From Pseudomonadota bacterium (GTDB lineage: Bacteria; Pseudomonadota; Gammaproteobacteria; Steroidobacterales; Steroidobacteraceae): DNA of 64,000 nucleotides. Positions 60,023 to 64,000 of this stretch are shown piece by piece (the stretch's first letter is position 1; each line of letters begins with the position of its first letter). The notes under the pieces were generated by a model. The model saw only the letters and a program-made list of their open reading frames with translations. It was not told where the DNA came from and ran no database searches. Location: assembly GCA_026398735.1 (NCBI GenBank), contig JAPLSH010000003.1, positions 62,001 through 126,000 on the forward strand, in the 5' to 3' direction. Made by a program: the position numbers and the translations under genes.

Positions 60023-60502
60023 ATGAATTGGCAATGCCGTGATTGTGGCGCTGTTTTCGAAAACGCAGCACTTCTTAGCACATCGAATCGTTGCACTCGG
60101 TGTGAGCGCGAACAGCAAAAAATAAATAAAGAAAATGATCTGCAACAACGTGAGAACTACAAGAAAATGGCGCGCGACGTAAGCTCGGTCATTGGATCAA
60201 GCGCTAGTAGCGTGGGCTCAATTGCCTCTGGCACTGGATCAGTGTTTAAAGGAATCTATAAGGCGGGCTATGCTTTTTTCAAATGGGCAGTCATCGTAGC
60301 GGCTTTCGTTTATGTCTACTTAGGAAAGGGAACTTGGACGCTTTTGTCCGTAATTTTCCCGAATAAATTTACCGCAAGCCCTTGGGACATAAAAAACAAC
60401 AAGCTTCCTTGGAAAGAAAAGGACTGGATTCTTGGATTGCTTGTGTTTCTTGGTGTCATGGCAATCTTGCAGATACCACTGATTATGCTTGGTCTCGTTT
60501 GA
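60023..60502 (+). CDS. Zinc-ribbon membrane protein of an AT-rich insert
   Basis: 159 aa. The N-terminus has a zinc-ribbon CRDC...CTRC (Cys 5, 8, 24, 27), then a charged coiled-coil-like part (NKENDLQQRENYKKMARDV), a Ser/Gly-rich linker and two membrane helices (FFKWAVIVAAFVYVYLG and WILGLLVFLGVMAILQIPLIML). Codon use is AT-rich and unlike the neighbours. No known function; a mobile-island cargo is likely because it lies between the two tRNA-linked repeats. The purine-rich AAAAGGTAAGGG precedes the ATG. Confidence 0.65.
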   Translation: MNWQCRDCGAVFENAALLSTSNRCTRCEREQQKINKENDLQQRENYKKMARDVSSVIGSSASSVGSIASGTGSVFKGIYKAGYAFFKWAVIVAAFVYVYLGKGTWTLLSVIFPNKFTASPWDIKNNKLPWKEKDWILGLLVFLGVMAILQIPLIMLGLV

Positions 60503-60582
60503 TTTTAATTTCTACAGAGAAATACAAGGTCTTTTTAAAATTGTCTTTAAATTAATTGGTGATTATTTTTGAATTAGCCTCA

Positions 60583-60791
60583 CGCACCACATCAAACTAA
60601 AAGACCGGCCTCGCGCCGGTCTTTTGCTTTGATTGGCCTGCTCAGCGTGACACGCTCAGGATCGTAAAGCTGGGTCGGGAGTTCGACAGCCGGCCGCAGG
60701 TCGGCTGGACGCCGGAGCGCATCGCGCGACGGCGGTCCCGAGCGGCGCGAGGGACGAGCGGCGAAGCCGCGAGCAATCTCGCCAGGCGCAC
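60583..60791. repeat. tRNA-linked repeat, copy 2, ending in a tRNA-Arg 3'-end copy
   Basis: Direct repeat of copy 1, starting with CGCACCACATCAAA (also at the tRNA 3' end, 59267) and the imperfect terminator hairpin (60593-60631). Then GGGTCGGGAGTTCGA (60672-60686), the 88-bp segment (60687-60774), and AATCTCGCCAGGCGCAC (60775-60791), which is a 17-bp exact copy of the tRNA-Arg 3' end (59255-59271). The two 17-mers are 1520 bp apart and may mark the ends of an integrated element. Confidence 0.85.
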
Positions 60792-60928
60792 AACAAAATC
60801 TCCGAGTTCCTTTTTAAGGCCCCGTGAGTGCTACAAAAGTACTGCAAAGCGGGGTAAAAACCGTCCCGGCCAGAAGCCTGGCTCAGTGGCCGCGCGATGA
60901 TGGCGCGTAGCCTGCCGTACCGTGCTAG

Positions 60929-61303
60929 ATGAACTGCTGGCCTTGGCCATTTAACCTCTACTTCTCGGACCACCGAAAAGAGGGCGATTACCCCATCATC
61001 TATTCCGAGTTGTCACTGACCTTCTCAAGTGTCGAGGCACTCGACGCGCAGTTGGAGAGCATGCAACTGCATCTGCTTGAGATCCCGCGCCCCGCATTGT
61101 TTCTGGCCGGCAAGGCCTTCGTACAGTACCGGCGCATTGGAGGGTCCAAGACCAATGTCTTAAGCGACTTTTTAATCGGGGCCCACGCGGCGGTGTCTGA
61201 CCTGCCCGTCCTCACGCGCGACCCGCATCGATACGCCCGCTACTTCCCAACTGTCAGGCTCGTGACACCGGGTTGCCTCCCCCTACCATCCGACCCACAA
61301 TAG
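60929..61303 (+). pseudogene. PIN-domain (VapC-like toxin) remnant, N-terminus lost
   Basis: 124 codons from an ATG at 60929. The C-terminal part is clearly a PIN domain: IIYSELSLTFSSVEALDAQL, ALFLAGKAFVQYRRIGGSK, SDFLIGAHAAVSDLPVLTRDPHRYARYFPTVRLVTPG. Three acidic positions (SEL, SDF, TRD) are there, but the N-terminal first beta strand with the leading Asp is absent, and the upstream bases do not encode it in frame. There is no antitoxin gene next to it. Likely a relic of a type II toxin-antitoxin pair beside the integration site. Confidence 0.65.
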
Positions 61304-61346
61304 CCTTAAGAAGTCGCACCCACACGCGGCCGCCACAGGGGCAACC

Positions 61347-61757
61347 ATGATGAAGCGCAGCACACGTACAGTCCGGGCAGCCGCCTGGGCGCTGGGACTT
61401 ACGCTCAGCGCATCGGCACTGGCACACCATTCTTTTGCGGTGTTCTTCGCTGACGACAAGGCTGTGGTCAGCGTGTCGGGCAAGGTCACCGGTTTCGACT
61501 TCAAGAACCCGCACGGCCTCATCCGCCTGGAAGTGCGCGATGCCACCGGTGCAGTAGTGCAGTGGAAGGCCGAGACCAACTCACCCTCCATCCTCGAGCG
61601 TCGTGGCTGGTCGCGCGACAGCCTCAAGCTGGGTGACGAGATCACCATCGAAGGCTGGGGTGCGCGCGATGGGTCGCGCTACATGCGACTGCGCAAAGCC
61701 ACGCGCGCCGACGGCTCCACAATCGGCGTGGTATTCGCTCCGCAGGAAGAAAAATAA
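61347..61757 (+). CDS. DUF6152 small secreted protein, copy 2
   Basis: 136 aa. Signal peptide ALGLTLSASALAHHSFAVFFADD ends, as in copy 1, in AHHS. Body: VSVSGKVTGFDFKNPHGLIRLEV, VQWKAETNSPSILERRGWSRDSLKLGDEITIEGWGARDG. The NPH and LKLGD positions are shared with copy 1 at 36211, which shows that both come from one family. Stop and start of the next gene share bases (TAATG). It pairs with a WEGD-motif gene, like copy 1 does, but in the opposite order. Confidence 0.85.
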   Translation: MMKRSTRTVRAAAWALGLTLSASALAHHSFAVFFADDKAVVSVSGKVTGFDFKNPHGLIRLEVRDATGAVVQWKAETNSPSILERRGWSRDSLKLGDEITIEGWGARDGSRYMRLRKATRADGSTIGVVFAPQEEK

Positions 61758-62509
61758 TGCGCACTACACGCCTGTGGCCAGCGGTCGCCGTCTGCGCTGT
61801 TACCTTTTTCAGCGCACTGGCGGGTGCTGCAGAAAAGCACCCGGACCTGTCGGGCTTCTGGAACCTGTCGCGCGGCAAGCCCGTTAAAGATGCAGCATTG
61901 GCCGCCAAGCTTGCGCCCAACACCGTAGTGCTGGATGACGTGGGCCCGATTGAATACGGCATTCTTGAGTTCGGTGGGCTCAAGCTCAAGCCAGCAGCCC
62001 TGGCTAAAGCCAAGGCTTGGAACATCAAAGACGATATGTCGGTGGCTAACGCTTGCCGCGTGCCGTCCATCATCTATTCGATGCAAGGGCCCTTCCCTAT
62101 CGAGATCTTCCAGGGCACCGAGCTGACGGTGATCCGCATGGAATATTTTGATATGACGCGCGTACTCTTTACCGATGGCCGCAAACACCTGCCCGCCGAT
62201 GGTCCGCATACCAAGACGGGTGATTCGATCGCTCATTGGGACGGCGACATGCTGGTGGTCGAGACGACTCACCTTAAAGAGTCCACCCTGACTAACAACG
62301 GCTTGGATCACAGTCGCAACGTGAAGGTGATCGAGCGCTTCAAAATTTCTGCAGACCGCAAGCAGCTGCTGTCGACCCAAGAGTTTGAAGACCCAGAGGT
62401 GCTGGATAATCGCGGCGCCAGATTCATCAGCTGGGATCGCGGCGTCGAAGGCGATCATGTGCACGCCTACGACTGCGACCCCAGCTTTGCAGAGAACTAC
62501 GCGAACTAG
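61757..62509 (+). CDS. Secreted WEGD-motif-like protein (unknown function), copy 4
   Basis: 250 aa with signal peptide (LWPAVAVCAVTFFSALAGAAEK). Core: HPDLSGFWNLSRGK, ACRVPSIIYSMQGPFPIEIFQGTELTVIRMEYFDMTRVLFTDGRKH, TGDSIAHWDGDMLVVETTHLKES, KVIERFKISADRKQLLSTQEFEDPEVL. HWDGDMLVVETTHL is close to the W-E-G-D motif of the others. Translationally coupled to DUF6152 copy 2. Function unknown. The next gene is convergent, 20 bp away. Confidence 0.75.
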   Translation: MRTTRLWPAVAVCAVTFFSALAGAAEKHPDLSGFWNLSRGKPVKDAALAAKLAPNTVVLDDVGPIEYGILEFGGLKLKPAALAKAKAWNIKDDMSVANACRVPSIIYSMQGPFPIEIFQGTELTVIRMEYFDMTRVLFTDGRKHLPADGPHTKTGDSIAHWDGDMLVVETTHLKESTLTNNGLDHSRNVKVIERFKISADRKQLLSTQEFEDPEVLDNRGARFISWDRGVEGDHVHAYDCDPSFAENYAN

Positions 62510-62529
62510 TTGCGTGCAGTGCCGGTGCG

Positions 62530-62892
62530 CTAGCGCCCCGGTGCTGCCGGCACCACATCCTTAACGCAATCGCGCTTGGCCTGAACTTCTTGCAGTGCCG
62601 CGCGGCGCGCATTGACTGCTTTATGCGCCTCGCTCTTGGCCATGCCGTTGCCTATACCCAGATCACCCAGAAAGCCGGCGACGGAACGCCAATCCATGTT
62701 GCCGGTTTCATCAATCTGCTTTTGAATCTGATCTGCACGGGCCAGTTCCAGTGCAATGTCACGACATCCAAGCAGCGAGGCCTCGGTCGGTGCCAGCGGC
62801 GTGGCAATGGGATAACGCTTGGTAGCACAACCAGTAAGTAGCACTACTGTTATAAGGCCAGTGGTAAGCAGGATGCGCGTATCGAACTTCAT
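62530..62892 (-). CDS. Small lipoprotein of unknown function
   Basis: 120 aa. Lipobox in LLTTGLITVVLLTGCATKRYP; mature part is helical with SLLGCRDIALELARADQIQKQIDETG and KSEAHKAVNARRAALQEVQAKRDC. I take the ATG at 62892 (MKFDTR), which overlaps nothing, over a much longer upstream frame that lies across the divergent Rieske gene. Two Cys in the mature part may form a disulfide. It resembles small envelope-stress or TPR-less lipoproteins, but no family is recognised. Confidence 0.7.
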   Translation of the reverse strand: MKFDTRILLTTGLITVVLLTGCATKRYPIATPLAPTEASLLGCRDIALELARADQIQKQIDETGNMDWRSVAGFLGDLGIGNGMAKSEAHKAVNARRAALQEVQAKRDCVKDVVPAAPGR

Positions 62893-62977
62893 GATCGCTC
62901 CTAGATGAATTGCCGGTACGCTGAAATAGTGGGCCCTGTGAAATGAACGTCGAATGAATGCAAGAGGGAATACAGCC

Positions 62978-64000
62978 ATGATCGTAAAAAACGCTTGGTA
63001 CCTCGCAGCATGGTCCAGCGAGGTCAGCAGCAAACCGTTGGCACGCCGCATTTGCAACGAGCCCGTGGTGTTGTTTCGCGGTCTGGATGGCAAAGCCTCC
63101 GCCTTGATTGACAGCTGCGAGCATCGCGGCGCACCGCTGAGCTTGGGCACCGTGGTCGCAGATGGCATCCGCTGCAACTATCACGGCGTGGTGTTCAACT
63201 GCCAAGGCAGTTGCGTACAGATCCCCAATCAGTCGCTCATTCCTGCGCAGGCGCGAGTCAAAGCGTTTCCGCTAATCGAAAAAGATCAAATGCTATGGAT
63301 ATGGATCGGCGATGCCGCAGCCGCCGATGCCTCGCTGATCGTCGACTACCCGTTTCATGGTGATCCGCGCTGGCCGTGCCGCCAGACCTTGGCGCCGGTG
63401 GCTGCGCATTACCTGCTGATCGCCGACAACCTGCTGGATGCGACTCACTTGGCCTATGTGCATGGCAACACGGTCGGTGGCGCCAACCCTGCCGTACATA
63501 TGAACGCAGAATCCTCGTTGCAGCCCATGCCGCAGGGTCTGCGCTATGAACGGCTGATGCGCGATGCGCCACCACCACCGGCGTATTCTGCTTGTGTGAG
63601 CTTCCCGGGCCATATAGACCGCTGGCAGGAGTTTGATTTCATCGCACCAGCCACAGTCCTACAGTATTCCGGTGGCATACCTGCCGGTGCAGACCGCCAT
63701 ACCGCACAGGCGCCGCGCTTTGACATGCGCATCTTTCACAGCGCAACACCGGCGACCGACAACAGCTGTTATTACTTCTATTCGGTAGCCAACGGCCATC
63801 ACACCGACGACCCGCAGGCTACGCAGATCATCTGCGAACAGGTGGATGCGGCCATCATCGAGGACAAACTGTTCATCGAAGCACAGCAGCAGCGGGTCGA
63901 AGAGCTTGGGGAGGAAAGGTTGTTTGCCACGGCTGCCGATGCGGCGCGCCTGATGGCACGCCGCGCCGTGGCTAAATACAACCGGGCTCACTCTTCGGGA
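62978..64000 (+). CDS. Rieske non-heme iron oxygenase (VanA-like), 3' end outside the window
   Basis: At least 341 aa, no stop before the edge. The Rieske cluster is CEH at residues 47-49 and CNYH at 66-69; the mononuclear iron site is DNLLDATHLAYVH, with His157 and His162 and the bridging Asp nearby. The layout matches vanillate O-demethylase oxygenase-type subunits, which demethylate methoxybenzoates with a reductase partner; the partner is not inside the window. SD AAGAGGGAA precedes the ATG. Divergent from the small lipoprotein. Confidence 0.88.
   Translation, partial: MIVKNAWYLAAWSSEVSSKPLARRICNEPVVLFRGLDGKASALIDSCEHRGAPLSLGTVVADGIRCNYHGVVFNCQGSCVQIPNQSLIPAQARVKAFPLIEKDQMLWIWIGDAAAADASLIVDYPFHGDPRWPCRQTLAPVAAHYLLIADNLLDATHLAYVHGNTVGGANPAVHMNAESSLQPMPQGLRYERLMRDAPPPPAYSACVSFPGHIDRWQEFDFIAPATVLQYSGGIPAGADRHTAQAPRFDMRIFHSATPATDNSCYYFYSVANGHHTDDPQATQIICEQVDAAIIEDKLFIEAQQQRVEELGEERLFATAADAARLMARRAVAKYNRAHSSG

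Overview
The window looks like a chromosomal segment of a GC-rich gammaproteobacterium. The evidence is nudC, a tamA-tamB pair, an FlhC-type regulator, a proteobacterial ArgR, lptM, and the neighbour order polA / small-RNA gap / engB / cytochrome c4 / dsbA that is familiar from pseudomonads. No rRNA, IS transposase or CRISPR array was seen. The two edge genes, a response regulator at the left and a Rieske oxygenase at the right, run off the window.

Layout. 1-13.3 kb is a mixed housekeeping stretch: signalling, PAP2 phosphatase, an LpxH-like phosphoesterase with a glycosyltransferase, a class III aminotransferase, psd, dmeF, pyrF, the yadGH ABC exporter, a bile-acid/sodium-symporter-like transporter with an HD protein, and a FAD-linked oxidase. 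13.4-27 kb is one long minus-strand operon of MoxR type (MoxR ATPase, DUF58, BatA/VWA proteins, a DUF4175 giant, a TPR/HExxH metallopeptidase, a caspase-like protein), mostly with 4-bp overlaps. Its first member, a DUF4159 gene, is broken by a 25-bp duplication. 28-35 kb holds an orphan FlhC-like regulator, nudC and tamA-tamB. 35-42.6 kb carries secreted proteins (a WEGD-motif protein, DUF6152, a metallo-beta-lactamase-fold enzyme) and an operon of M13 and M28 peptidases plus a CE15 esterase.

42.7-50.9 kb is the most interesting part: argR-argG-(P-loop protein)-argC-argD-argF'-argB-argH. The carbamoyltransferase belongs to the N-acylornithine class rather than being a normal ornithine enzyme, and it has Ala at the position that separates the acetyl from the succinyl type. 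A P-loop protein with no standard arginine role sits inside the operon, and no recognised N-acetylglutamate synthase is present. Two ArgR-type palindromes lie 21 bp apart, centre to centre, over the promoter.

51-57.6 kb has lptM, polA, a strongly predicted sigma-E-dependent small RNA between polA and engB (the position of Spot 42 in E. coli and ErsA in Pseudomonas), engB, cytochrome c4, dsbA and corA. 57.6-64 kb is accessory: more WEGD-motif and DUF6152 secreted proteins, tRNA-Arg(CCG), two roughly 200-bp tRNA-linked repeats around an AT-rich insert with one zinc-ribbon membrane protein, a PIN-toxin remnant, a small lipoprotein and the Rieske oxygenase.
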